DNA of 35,422 nucleotides from Paludibacter sp. Lineage in GTDB: Bacteria > Bacteroidota > Bacteroidia > Bacteroidales > Paludibacteraceae. Location of the stretch: the NCBI GenBank assembly GCA_020049335.1, contig JAIFKX010000232.1, forward strand, positions 1 to 35,422, in the 5' to 3' direction. Below the pieces are notes generated by a model. It was given only the letters and a program-made list of their open reading frames with translations, was not told the origin of the DNA and did no database searches. Position 1 is the stretch's first letter. Every line of letters starts with the position of its first letter. Below are positions 1-9,898 of the stretch, one piece after another. A program made the position numbers and the translations under genes.

Positions 1-733
1 TGTTTTTAATTTTTCGAAGCAGCGAAAGATAGTATTTATAGGCAGTTAGTACAGCTAATTTCGATCGTCCAGGAAGTCCCTTAATTCCTTCGTAGGCAAT
101 GGCAAATTCTTTTTCAATTTCTAAGATTAACTCTTTTTTATTTGCCTCACTAAAATTATTTTGGTCAAAGTTGCTAAAATAAAATCGGCCTAAACCTTCT
201 GTATCTGCTTTTAAATCGCGTAAAAAATTCACTTTTTGGAATGCCGATCCAAGCATCGCTGCTGGTTTAACCAATTTTTCGAACTGCTCGGGTTTATCGT
301 TGCAAAATACCTTGAGACACATGAGCCCAATCACATTTGCCGAACCATACACATATTGTTCTGTTTCCGTTTTAGATAAATAGAGTTTTTTGCATAAATC
401 CATTTTCATACTATTCAAAAAAGCCTCAATGTATTCGTAAGGTATATTGTATTCATTTACAGTCATTTGAAATGCATCGAGAATTGGATTTAGACTTATT
501 TTTTGCTCTAGTGCTTCTAATAAATCTTTTTCGAATTTAAGCAATAAATACTCTTTGTTGTGCCCATGAAAAGTATCTACAATTTCGTCGGCATAGCGTA
601 CAAAACCATAAATCCCAAAAATAGAATCACGCGTTTTTTTATCAAACAAAAGCGTTGATAAATAAAACGAGCTGCTATAGTTTTTGGTAACTAATGCTGC
701 TATTTTCAGATTGGTTTTATGATATAATTGCAT
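1..733 (-). CDS. crtB: Phytoene/squalene synthase family protein, 3' end outside window
   Basis: This is a partial gene missing from the ORF track because it runs off the left edge. I translated the reverse strand from an ATG at 733-731 and it stays open for 244 codons. Phytoene synthases join two geranylgeranyl diphosphates into phytoene, the first committed step of carotenoid synthesis. Both Asp-rich Mg-diphosphate motifs are visible: DEIVD at residues 49-53 and DLKAD at 173-177, the latter in the typical NFLRDLKAD setting. The family is usually about 280-310 residues, so the C-terminal part is missing. It is transcribed away from a MarR-type gene, a common arrangement for carotenoid loci in Bacteroidota. 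Squalene synthase-like HpnC/HpnD is the alternative; the regulator next door favours crtB. Confidence 0.85.
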   Translation of the reverse strand, partial: MQLYHKTNLKIAALVTKNYSSSFYLSTLLFDKKTRDSIFGIYGFVRYADEIVDTFHGHNKEYLLLKFEKDLLEALEQKISLNPILDAFQMTVNEYNIPYEYIEAFLNSMKMDLCKKLYLSKTETEQYVYGSANVIGLMCLKVFCNDKPEQFEKLVKPAAMLGSAFQKVNFLRDLKADTEGLGRFYFSNFDQNNFSEANKKELILEIEKEFAIAYEGIKGLPGRSKLAVLTAYKYYLSLLRKIKN

Positions 734-768
734 AAAATAATTTACTTATTGAACAATTTAGTACGTAA

Positions 769-786
769 TTGTATTGTATAATACAA
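769..786. promoter_or_regulatory. Palindrome between crtB and marR, candidate MarR operator
   Basis: TTGTATT and AATACAA form 7-bp arms around a 4-bp centre (18 bp in total) in the 115-bp divergent spacer. MarR dimers typically bind palindromes of this size, and MarR genes are often autoregulated with a divergent target. Binding here is inferred from position and symmetry only; AT-rich spacers can form such symmetry by chance. Confidence 0.45.
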
Positions 787-848
787 ATAAGGTACAAAAA
801 AGTTCATTGAATATCGATTTTTTTGAGCTTTAATATAAAATTTAAAAG

Positions 849-1508
849 ATGAAAACGAAAGCAATACTAAAGGAATTAATAGATTATCTAAGTTTGTATG
901 AACATGAAAACCATGATTTAGGCTCGGAACTTAATCTAACTGACTTTTTAGGTTTTCTGAACAGCCATCACATTCATCAGAATGTAAAAGTAACAGAACT
1001 TCGTGGGAATTTGCCTTCAAAAGAATTGATAGAGCAAGAGGGTCCCCACACAGATGTCTCGATTTTAATTGTTATGATGTTCCGATATGCAAAAGGCTAT
1101 ATTAAAAAGGCTCTCAAAAACAGCAAAATAAATACCGTAGACGAGTTCTCGTTTTTAATAACACTCATGACCCACGAAAGTTTAAGCAAAACAGAGTTAA
1201 TTACGAAGCAAGTTATGGAAAAAACTTCGGGCACTGAAATTATTAATAGGCTTGTAAAATTGGGCTTATTGGAGCAGTTTAACGACGAAATAGACAAACG
1301 AAGTGTTCGATTAAAAATAACAGTTTTAGGAAGGCTCGAAATTTTGAAAATATTACCCCAAATGAATACAGTCTCGCAAATTGTTACAGGTAATCTTAAC
1401 GAAACCGAAAAAGGAATGATTGCTTATATGCTTCGAAAATTGGAGCATTACCACAACGATATTTTCTTAAATAAAAAGGAGTTTGAACTGACAGAATTAC
1501 TAAATTAA
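849..1508 (+). CDS. MarR-family winged-helix transcriptional regulator
   Basis: A 219-residue protein whose second half has a MarR-type winged helix-turn-helix. The recognition-helix region is around residues 115-140 (SKTELITKQ..EIINRLVKLGLLE) and the wing reads DKRSVRLKITVLGR, matching the family's D-x-R-x3-L-x-LT-x-x-G pattern. It is longer than a typical MarR protein (~145 residues) because of a ~70-residue N-terminal part, as in Bacteroidota carotenoid-linked MarR proteins. It is divergent from phytoene synthase with a palindrome between them, so its likely role is control of carotenoid genes and itself. The ligand is unknown. A strong hairpin terminator follows the stop codon. Confidence 0.8.
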   Translation: MKTKAILKELIDYLSLYEHENHDLGSELNLTDFLGFLNSHHIHQNVKVTELRGNLPSKELIEQEGPHTDVSILIVMMFRYAKGYIKKALKNSKINTVDEFSFLITLMTHESLSKTELITKQVMEKTSGTEIINRLVKLGLLEQFNDEIDKRSVRLKITVLGRLEILKILPQMNTVSQIVTGNLNETEKGMIAYMLRKLEHYHNDIFLNKKEFELTELLN

Positions 1509-1536
1509 GTGCGTTTTAGATTCATTTTTTTTGATT

Positions 1537-1577
1537 GGCATGTAATAATTTATTTAGAATTATTACATGCCTTTTTT
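1537..1577 (+). terminator. Rho-independent terminator after the MarR gene
   Basis: A perfect 14-bp stem (GGCATGTAATAATT / AATTATTACATGCC), a 7-nt loop and six T residues begin 28 bp after the marR stop. This closes the regulator transcript before the giant gene. Confidence 0.85.
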
Positions 1578-1945
1578 GTGATCTTTTTTAGGGTTAATTT
1601 TGGTCTATATTCGAAATTGAATAATGCTATTTATTTTTGAATATATTTGCAATTGTCTTAAAAATTTTAATTTGCTTATATTCAAACAATTAAATGTATC
1701 GGAGCGATTTTTGTAGTGTTTTTTTTGTATAATAATTTTTGTACTAAAATATTATTAAACAAAATTTGATTTCAAGTGTTGTAATAGTAACTATTACATT
1801 ATTGTATTCAAATCTCGATTTTTTGTTACATTATCTTTTAGTTTTTTTTTTATAAATCAATATCTTTACTCTACTTAAAATTTTGTTTTTTAGAATAAAA
1901 TTTTGAATAAAAAAAAAGAAAATAACTTTAAAAACGAATTCTGAT
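1578..1945. other. AT-rich leader of the giant secreted protein gene
   Basis: A 368-bp spacer dominated by A and T runs with no coding potential on either strand. A TATCTTTA box near 1861-1868 is one mismatch from the Bacteroidota -7 consensus TAnnTTTG and would give a leader of about 75 nt. No clear -33 element is visible, and I see no structured RNA. Confidence 0.4.
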
Positions 1946-4900
1946 ATGAAAACTTTCATTACAATTTTACTTGCAAAATTGAGTAAGTTCAGTCATAAAT
2001 ACTTATTGGTAGCAATGAGCTTAATTACTACAACTTTGTTTTCGCAAAGTTTTAATTATCAAACCAATACAGGCACTTTAGGTCTTACCTACAGTTGGAT
2101 TGATTGTTCGGCTGGTACCGATATTATATCGGGTGACGATGATCAAGCAACAATTTCTTGGCCATTTAGTTTTCGGTTCTACAACAGCATTTACACAACC
2201 GCCAATAGCTTGAGCGTTGCAACCAATGGTTTTATTCGTTTAGATAACCTTGCTTCCACAAACTTTGCAACCGCACAGAGCTACACACTAGGTAGCGCGA
2301 GTACTGAACTTGGTCAAATTATAGCTTTGGGCGTGCAAGATGCCAATATTGGTAACGGTGGCGGCTGGGTGCGCTCTCTTACAACTGGAGTTAGTCCAAA
2401 TCGCATTTTTACAATCGAATATAACAATTTAGAAATATTCCCGAACGAAGAATTGTATGCTGACTTACAAGTTAGTTTTTACGAAACAACAAATAAAATA
2501 GTTCTTAAATTGGGAGCCACTTCTACTATAACGGAATCTGGAGCAGATATAGGTTTGCATAGCGGTGTTAGTAGTTATTTTAACAAATGGCAAGAAGTTG
2601 TTTCGGGAACAAAAAATGCTTGGATTGAATATTCATTACTACCCGTAGAAGTAAATGCAACAGGTGGAACTGCAGTAAATTTTTATAGTACAGTTAAAGG
2701 TGCTTTTGATGCTATAAACGCGGGTACACATACTGGAACACTAACAGTAAAATTGAGTGGAAATACTACTGAAACGGCTTCGGCTGTTTTAAATGCAAGT
2801 GGCACTGGATCAGCAGACTATTCGAGTTTAGTGATGTACCCTACGCAATCAGGCTTAACAGTGAGTGCTGCTATCAGTGGTAATTTAATTCAACTCAATG
2901 GTGCCGACAACGTAACTATAGATGGCCGCGTTAATCAAAGTGGTTCAGCTAATTTAACAATATCAAACACTTCAACCACTACAAATGCGCGAACAATAGA
3001 ATTAATTAACTCCGCCGAGTCAAATACCATCAATTTTTGTAATATCAAAGGAGCTGGTACTTCAAACACAAGAGGAACCATTACTATCGCAAATGCTTCG
3101 GCTGGAAATGGTAATGATGCCAACTACATACAATACAATAACTTGTCAGGTGTCTCGGCTACCGAGCGTCCATTAAATCTCATTTATTCTGCTGGTGCTA
3201 CCGGATATGTAAACGATCAAAATACAATTAGAAACAATAATTTTATTGATTTTCTATTATTAGGAACGGCTTCGAATGGCATTCATGTGTCTTCGTTTTC
3301 TAATGGATACACTATTACTGGAAATAGTTTCTATCAAACAGCTTCATTTGTTCCAACTGCTTCAGTTGAGCATACGGCTATTCGAATAAATAATACCTCT
3401 GCTACCAATTTTACTATTTCAGGAAATTTTATTGGTGGTAATGCTGCCAATGCAGCGGGTACTTGGAGTAAAACTAACGCATTTAACAATACCTTTAATG
3501 CTATTTATTTGAACATTGGAAATTCGGGCAACAGCGTTCAAAATAATACTATTAAAGGTTTTAGCTATGCCAATTCAGGAGCAGCTAATTGGTTTGGTAT
3601 TTACCTTGCTGGTGGAGCTGCCAGTATCGGAACTGCTATTGCTAACAACATTGGTGAAACAACTGGAACTGGTTCAATAACATTTACAGGTGGTGCTAAC
3701 AACGCCTCTTTATATGGTATTTACATAGCTACAACACAAAACATAACAATAGCCAACAATAATATTGGTAGTATTACAGCAGCAAACAGCATTTCTACAA
3801 ATGCAACCAATTTTTACGGCATACACAAAACAGCTACTGCGGGTGCGCTTACAATCTCCAACAACATAATCGGAAGTACAGTTACAGCAAGTAGTATTCA
3901 ATCTACTTCGGATGCCACAGGTAATTCTCAATTAGTATACGGAATTTATAACTTGGGTAACGGTGAAATTATCATTTCGGGAAATACGATTGCTAACTTA
4001 AACAATAAAACAACAGAAACAAATCGTTCTTCTCGTATTCGCGGCATTTTCTCGAATGCTGGAGCAAATACTATTGAAAGCAATACGGTATATAAAATAG
4101 AAACAACTGGTTTATCAAATGGAGCTAACTACACAAACGCTGCTATTGTTGGAATTTCGGTGATAAGTAAAACCGCAGGTAATGCTCAAACGATAACCAA
4201 AAATAAGGTTTACAATATTGAAACGACTGCTACCGGCAAAATTGAGTTATATGGCATTTATTTCGATGGACCAGATGCTATAGATGCTGTAATTTCGAAA
4301 AATTTCGTGCATACATTTGTAGTTCCTGGCTATCTTACAGGTTCAACGGGTTCGTATTTGCATGGAATATCATTGTACGATGGCGGTTTTACTGCTTCCA
4401 ACAACATTGTTTATTTAGGAAGCAATATAAACACTGGTTGTTCTATATGGGGAATGTGGACAAATACGAATGATAATGCAAAACTTTATCACAATACAAT
4501 TTACCTTTCGGGCGTTGCTCAGACTGGCACTTCTAATTCTTATGCATTCCGCTCGTTAAATTGTCCAACTACACTCGACGTTCGTAATAATATCTTATGG
4601 GATGGTCGCACCAATTTATCTGGGACAATTTCGCATTATGCTGTATATCTGAATTGTACAACTAATGTTACTATGAATTATAACGATTTTCAGTTTGCTC
4701 AACAATTTGGAATTGCCGGTGGAACAACCTATAATAATTTTGCAACTTGGAAATCAGGAACTGGATTCGATGCAAATAGTTTAGATGTAGATCCTCAATT
4801 GGTAAATTTAGGAGGTACATTGCCAATAGATTATCAAACCAGAGTGCAACTTACGGGAACTACATTAGCTGCAATACCTTCCGACTACGAAGATGTTACG

Positions 4901-7900
4901 CGTGTAACTCCAACTATGGGTGCTTGGGAGTTCTTTTCTAATCCAGTGGAGATTTGGTATAGTACAGTATATCAAAATGCCTACCCCACTCTAAAGGGAG
5001 CTTTCGATGTGATTAATGCTGGTACTTACACGGGCGATATGATCATAAAATTCCGTGGAAATACCACCGAAACTGCATCGGCAGTGCTCAATGCAAGTGG
5101 AGTTGGTGCAGCAAGTTATTCGCGCATTCTTGTTTATCCTACCCGAAGTGGTATAACCGTTACTGGAAATTTAGCTGCACCGTTAGTTGATTTGAATGGT
5201 GCCGATAATGTAACATTCGATGGTCGGGTAAATGGAAGTGGTGCTGCTTATGAATTTACGTTTACCAATACTAATTTATCCACCACTGCTGGCACTTCTA
5301 CTTTCAGGTTGCGCGAAGCAGCTGTTGGCGATACAATCAGATATTGTACTATCAAAGGTGGGGCTACTGGTGCATCTACAGCTCTGGTCCTTTTGCACGA
5401 ATCAACTGCTGGCAGTGGTAACAACAATAATGTTATTACACTAAACAAAATTACGTCACTTTCAGATGCCAATCGTCCTTTAAATGCATTATTATCAATT
5501 GGTTCCGTTGGTTTTCCAAACACAGGAAACAAAATATCCTCGAACGAATTTTTCGATTTCTTCCGCAAAGAAAGCAGTTCGAATGGAGTTAATATTCAAC
5601 CATATAGCTCAGCTACAAATATTTCTGGTAATAGTTTTTACGAAACAACTTCGTTTGCACCTACAACCGCTGCTACTTACAAAGTGATTACGGTCGAAGA
5701 TGTCAACAGCAACGATAATGTAATTTCGAATAATTATATTGGTGGAAATGCTGCTGGTGCTACGGGTACTTGGACAAAAACGAATAGTAATAACAATATC
5801 TTTCAGGCTATTAATATAACTGCTGGTACTTCTACTGCAAGTAATATTGATAATAATACAATTAGAAGTTTCAGTTATGCAAATTCGGCTAATGCATTTT
5901 GGACTGGCATTCAAGTAGCTTCTGGGGCTGTTAATGTAGGTAAAACTACTGGAAATACAATTGGAGCTGCAACTGGTACTGGTTCGATAACAGTTACAAA
6001 TGCCACAAATGCCGGTTTTGTGTATGGTATTAATATCTCAAGTGGCGGCACTGTTAATTGTGAGAACAATATTGTTGCTTCAATTACAGCAGCTAATAGT
6101 TCGGCTTCGAATGCTACAAACTTGGTGGCTATTAACAAATCGGCTTCAGCTGGTGCTACTTCAATTAGCAAAAACACAATTGGAAGCACTTCTGCTGCTA
6201 ATAGTGTACAAGCAACTTCAGGGTCAACCGGCAATGCGCAAACTGTTTATGGTATTAATTCGGCAGGAACAGGAGCTATCACTTTAAATGAAAACACAAT
6301 AGCAAATTTAAAAAATGCGACTACAAATACAACGGCAGGAACGCGTGGCCGAATTAATGGTATTTTAATTTCGGCTGGTACTGCAAATACGGTAACTAAT
6401 AATATACTTCGCGATTTATCAAGTGCTAATGCCAATACCGCAGCTACTTTCGAAATGCCTGTTGTTGGTATTAATTTAATAAATAGCATTCCCAACCGAA
6501 CAGTTACAAACAATACTATCTACAATTTAAGCAATACCTACGCAAGTTTTGCTGGCTCTATTTCTGGTATTTATTATCAAGGTGCTACTTCGGGTACAAA
6601 TACAGTTGACCGAAATTTTGTACACAGTCTTTCCACTACCAATGCAGCTGCCTCCTTAATTGGTATAGGTGCTGGTTCGGGCGTAACTACTTATTCTAAT
6701 AATATTATTTCAATTGGTAATGCTACGAATAATATTGTTTATGGCTTTTATGATGTGAATGGAACTTCTCAGGCAACTTATTTGTACTTCAATACAATTT
6801 ATATTGGTGGTGCAACTGCTGGAAACAACTCATCGTATGCTATGTTCTCGGGTAACGAAACTGGAATACGTAACTACCGAAACAATATATTCTACAATGC
6901 TCGTTCGCGATCAACAGGCACTGGTACACATGCGGCAATGAATTATTCGATAGTTGGAACAACCAATCTTACTGTAAATTACAACGATTATTTAGCCACA
7001 GGTACAGGTGCGCTTTTATGTAACTATGCCGGCACTCCATATACTTCGTTGGCCGCTATTCAAAGTGGAATTGGGCAAGATGTAAATAGCTTAGAACAAG
7101 ATCCAACCTTTACTGGAGCCTTGGGTTCTACTACTGCTACCGATTATAAGGTGGGTGTAACGCTCACTGCCGAAACGGGTACTGGAATAGGAAATGATTA
7201 TGGTTTGTTTTCGCGACCAGCTTTAACACCAACGGTGGGAGCCTGGGAGCGTAATGTGAACAAATGGAAAGGTACTACTTCAACCGATTGGGGAACCGCT
7301 TCGAACTGGACAGGAAACTTAGTGCCAGCAACGGATGCTACTATCGAATTTGATCCAGTGCCTGTTAATCATTGTATCATGGATGTCGATCGTTCGGTAA
7401 TGAATATCATTAATGCTCAAAATACCTATCGCGTTGTTACTAACGGTAAAACACTCACCATTAAAGGCGAATTGCAGTTTACAAATGGCGCCCAAATAGA
7501 TGCTTCGGCTACTTCTTCGAAAGTGATTTTTGCTGGTTCGGTTGCTCAAATTATTCCTGCTACTTCATTCTTTAATAATTTAGTTTATAATTTGGAAGTA
7601 AACAATGCAAACAATGTTTCGTTGTACGGTACAATAAAATTAGTAAACACAATAAGTTCAACAGCTGGACGATTTGATGCTTATACTAACTTTGCAAACT
7701 TTATCTACAGTGGTTCTGCTGCTCAAACAATCGAAAATAATGTATTCTTAGATAATAAAGGATACAATATGACAGTGGATAATACTGTTGGTGTTAGTTT
7801 AAATACAGATTTTACTTTGAATAATAATCTTACAGTTAATTCGGGTAAAAAGCTCCAAATAAATACGACTCGTACAATGACTGTGCTTGGTACTGTTACC

Positions 7901-9331
7901 AATTCGGCTGGTGCATCGGGCATTCTAATCAAGGCAAGTTCAACGGCTGCAAACGGGTCGCTAATTTTCTTAAACAGTTATGGCAACCCTGTAAATGCTT
8001 CGGTCGAAATGTATTCGAAATCAACTTGGGATAGAACAAAACCATCTGGTAGTCAATATAACTGGCAATTCTTTGGTATTCCGTTGCGTTCGCTTCCTGT
8101 GTTACCTACTTTTTATGGTGGCTATGTGCGCGAAAAATTGGAATCGGGAACTACAACTGCAAATCACTGGCTTCAATTAAATAACTCGTCAACGGTAATG
8201 CCATTTTATGGATACGAATTGTGTTTCCAAACACCACGGACAATTACTTTTGCGGGCGAATTGGTAAATAGTAACTTTAGTTCAGGCATGTTGCCTAAAA
8301 CGGTTGGCGCCATTTACCCCGGACAAATCTTATTTGCAAATCCTTACACTGCTGCTATCGACATTCGTCAAATTGAATTTGGAAGTGATATGGAAGCTAC
8401 TGTTTATCTCTATAATACGGGTACATATAATGCTTGGTTTTCAAGTCCTACAAAAATTGGGGATATTCCGGGTAGCTATATTTCTATCCCAAAAAACTTA
8501 GCAGGTTATGCTGGTATTCCTCGTCAAGTTCCGTCGATGAGCTCTATGATGATAAAAGTGATTAATTCCACTTCCAATGCCTATGTTAATATGAATTATA
8601 GCTCGGTGGTTATGGGAAATACCGATTTGCAACGTGCACCTGGAGTAAAGAAAGCCAAAGTAAGCGAAAAAGATGTTGTTTCAACTATAATATCAGTAAA
8701 CGGAGTTACTGCGGGTGATAAAGTCTGGCTCTTTAGTTCCGATGAATATACGCGTACATTTGATAATGGCTTTGATGGTATTAAAATGTATCCTCCAACT
8801 GGAAGGGCTCGTTTGTTTGCCTCCGAAGCTGACAACGATTACCAAATTAATGCTGTTGATAATTTTGACAACACAGCATTAAAGTTCCGCGCTGCTACGG
8901 GAGAAACAAATTATACGCTTACTTTCAATCACAAAAATACCGAGAAAAAATATGCTAGTATCTATTTGTATGATATGATCGACGATGTAACGACTGATAT
9001 TACATTAACTGGTTCTACCTACTCGTTTACTGCATCAAATACAACATCCAGCGTTTTACGCTTCCGCATTATTACAAATCCAATTAATGTAGATGGTGTT
9101 TCAACTGCAACCGATGAGCATATATATGCTGCTGATAATAACCTGTTTATTAACCTCTCGAAAGAAGTAGGCGCTACTGTTAAACTGACTGACATTACAG
9201 GTAAGTTAGTGGCTTCAACAAAAATAGGTGCAAATGGGATGGTCGTATTACCTCTCGATAAACAAAAAGTGTATATCGTAACTGTTATCTCAAAAGAAGG
9301 TACTTATTCTAAAAAAATCATGTCAAAATAG
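1946..9331 (+). CDS. Giant T9SS-exported protein with two tandem beta-helix modules
   Basis: A 2461-residue secreted protein. Residues 1-34 form a signal peptide ending LFSQ. Residues ~37-230 resemble the N-terminal beta-sandwich of Bacteroidota surface proteins (ATNGFIRLDN). Two long modules follow, about residues 233-995 and 1003-1768, each starting with a GAFD.INAGT / GNTTETASAVLNASG block and ending GAWE. Both are rich in Asn ladders typical of right-handed parallel beta-helices. A DWGTASNWTGN segment and beta-rich regions follow. The last ~75 residues are a type A T9SS sorting domain (LTDITGKLV...KVYIVTVISKEGTYSKKIMSK). The protein should be exported through the outer membrane and either anchored or released. 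Adhesion or polysaccharide binding is possible; no catalytic motif was recognised. Confidence 0.85.
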   Translation: MKTFITILLAKLSKFSHKYLLVAMSLITTTLFSQSFNYQTNTGTLGLTYSWIDCSAGTDIISGDDDQATISWPFSFRFYNSIYTTANSLSVATNGFIRLDNLASTNFATAQSYTLGSASTELGQIIALGVQDANIGNGGGWVRSLTTGVSPNRIFTIEYNNLEIFPNEELYADLQVSFYETTNKIVLKLGATSTITESGADIGLHSGVSSYFNKWQEVVSGTKNAWIEYSLLPVEVNATGGTAVNFYSTVKGAFDAINAGTHTGTLTVKLSGNTTETASAVLNASGTGSADYSSLVMYPTQSGLTVSAAISGNLIQLNGADNVTIDGRVNQSGSANLTISNTSTTTNARTIELINSAESNTINFCNIKGAGTSNTRGTITIANASAGNGNDANYIQYNNLSGVSATERPLNLIYSAGATGYVNDQNTIRNNNFIDFLLLGTASNGIHVSSFSNGYTITGNSFYQTASFVPTASVEHTAIRINNTSATNFTISGNFIGGNAANAAGTWSKTNAFNNTFNAIYLNIGNSGNSVQNNTIKGFSYANSGAANWFGIYLAGGAASIGTAIANNIGETTGTGSITFTGGANNASLYGIYIATTQNITIANNNIGSITAANSISTNATNFYGIHKTATAGALTISNNIIGSTVTASSIQSTSDATGNSQLVYGIYNLGNGEIIISGNTIANLNNKTTETNRSSRIRGIFSNAGANTIESNTVYKIETTGLSNGANYTNAAIVGISVISKTAGNAQTITKNKVYNIETTATGKIELYGIYFDGPDAIDAVISKNFVHTFVVPGYLTGSTGSYLHGISLYDGGFTASNNIVYLGSNINTGCSIWGMWTNTNDNAKLYHNTIYLSGVAQTGTSNSYAFRSLNCPTTLDVRNNILWDGRTNLSGTISHYAVYLNCTTNVTMNYNDFQFAQQFGIAGGTTYNNFATWKSGTGFDANSLDVDPQLVNLGGTLPIDYQTRVQLTGTTLAAIPSDYEDVTRVTPTMGAWEFFSNPVEIWYSTVYQNAYPTLKGAFDVINAGTYTGDMIIKFRGNTTETASAVLNASGVGAASYSRILVYPTRSGITVTGNLAAPLVDLNGADNVTFDGRVNGSGAAYEFTFTNTNLSTTAGTSTFRLREAAVGDTIRYCTIKGGATGASTALVLLHESTAGSGNNNNVITLNKITSLSDANRPLNALLSIGSVGFPNTGNKISSNEFFDFFRKESSSNGVNIQPYSSATNISGNSFYETTSFAPTTAATYKVITVEDVNSNDNVISNNYIGGNAAGATGTWTKTNSNNNIFQAINITAGTSTASNIDNNTIRSFSYANSANAFWTGIQVASGAVNVGKTTGNTIGAATGTGSITVTNATNAGFVYGINISSGGTVNCENNIVASITAANSSASNATNLVAINKSASAGATSISKNTIGSTSAANSVQATSGSTGNAQTVYGINSAGTGAITLNENTIANLKNATTNTTAGTRGRINGILISAGTANTVTNNILRDLSSANANTAATFEMPVVGINLINSIPNRTVTNNTIYNLSNTYASFAGSISGIYYQGATSGTNTVDRNFVHSLSTTNAAASLIGIGAGSGVTTYSNNIISIGNATNNIVYGFYDVNGTSQATYLYFNTIYIGGATAGNNSSYAMFSGNETGIRNYRNNIFYNARSRSTGTGTHAAMNYSIVGTTNLTVNYNDYLATGTGALLCNYAGTPYTSLAAIQSGIGQDVNSLEQDPTFTGALGSTTATDYKVGVTLTAETGTGIGNDYGLFSRPALTPTVGAWERNVNKWKGTTSTDWGTASNWTGNLVPATDATIEFDPVPVNHCIMDVDRSVMNIINAQNTYRVVTNGKTLTIKGELQFTNGAQIDASATSSKVIFAGSVAQIIPATSFFNNLVYNLEVNNANNVSLYGTIKLVNTISSTAGRFDAYTNFANFIYSGSAAQTIENNVFLDNKGYNMTVDNTVGVSLNTDFTLNNNLTVNSGKKLQINTTRTMTVLGTVTNSAGASGILIKASSTAANGSLIFLNSYGNPVNASVEMYSKSTWDRTKPSGSQYNWQFFGIPLRSLPVLPTFYGGYVREKLESGTTTANHWLQLNNSSTVMPFYGYELCFQTPRTITFAGELVNSNFSSGMLPKTVGAIYPGQILFANPYTAAIDIRQIEFGSDMEATVYLYNTGTYNAWFSSPTKIGDIPGSYISIPKNLAGYAGIPRQVPSMSSMMIKVINSTSNAYVNMNYSSVVMGNTDLQRAPGVKKAKVSEKDVVSTIISVNGVTAGDKVWLFSSDEYTRTFDNGFDGIKMYPPTGRARLFASEADNDYQINAVDNFDNTALKFRAATGETNYTLTFNHKNTEKKYASIYLYDMIDDVTTDITLTGSTYSFTASNTTSSVLRFRIITNPINVDGVSTATDEHIYAADNNLFINLSKEVGATVKLTDITGKLVASTKIGANGMVVLPLDKQKVYIVTVISKEGTYSKKIMSK

Positions 9332-9370
9332 AGTAAGGTTCGAAGTGCTAAGTTCTGAATTTTTAGTATC

Positions 9371-9414
9371 AAAAAAAACGGTGAAGTCAATAATTGACTT
9401 CACCGTTTTTTTTT
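9371..9414. terminator. Bidirectional terminator between convergent genes
   Basis: CGGTGAAGTCAA and TTGACTTCACCG pair perfectly around a 3-nt loop, flanked by A8 on the left and T9 on the right. It can therefore stop transcription from both the giant gene (+) and the sufT-like gene (-). Confidence 0.9.
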
Positions 9415-9498
9415 CGCATCTCGAAAATTGGGTTAAATAATAAACAAAACTATACACGAGTCTTTATTCTCTAATCTTTGTTCTTTAATCTATCTGTT

Positions 9499-9819
9499 TT
9501 ACAAAAATCCCAATTCCAATTTTGCCTCTTCACTCATCATTTCTTTGTCCCAAGCAGGTTCGTAAACAATATTTACTACTACATTTGTGATGCCTTCTAC
9601 ACTACCCGCTTTCATTTTCACATCTTCAACTATAAAATCAACTGCAGGGCAGCTTGGAGCTGTAAGCGTCATGTCAATATTCAAAACCCCATTTTCCTCT
9701 ACATCAATCTTGTATATTAATCCTAAATCGTAAATGTTTACAGGTATTTCAGGGTCGTATACAGTGCGAAGCATGCGCACAATTTTTTCTTCAATTTCTA
9801 AAAATTCGTTCATATTCAA
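9499..9819 (-). CDS. sufT: SufT-like Fe-S cluster assembly factor (DUF59/MIP18 family)
   Basis: A 106-residue single-domain DUF59 protein. The family acts in maturation of Fe-S proteins. Hallmarks visible are YDPEIPVNIYDLGLIY at residues 21-36 and the TAPSCPA motif with Cys57, the conserved reactive or metal-binding cysteine. The length is normal for standalone SufT/PaaD-like proteins. No suf genes are adjacent, so involvement in SUF assembly rests on family alone. It lies 79 bp downstream of the thioesterase gene on the same strand and may be cotranscribed. A PaaD-type role is less likely because no phenylacetate genes are present. Confidence 0.8.
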   Translation of the reverse strand: MNMNEFLEIEEKIVRMLRTVYDPEIPVNIYDLGLIYKIDVEENGVLNIDMTLTAPSCPAVDFIVEDVKMKAGSVEGITNVVVNIVYEPAWDKEMMSEEAKLELGFL

Positions 9820-9898
9820 TTTCTTATATCTTATTATATTATTTTTTATTCAATTTTATTATCTAACAAGTAAATCAATAAAATAGTTTTTTGCTATT

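Noticed and set aside
5248-6513. Chain of minus-strand ORFs (101-107 codons) inside the giant gene
   Set aside because: They are antisense shadows of Asn/Thr/Ala-rich repeats, with no family resemblance, no promoter boxes and a strong sense-strand protein.
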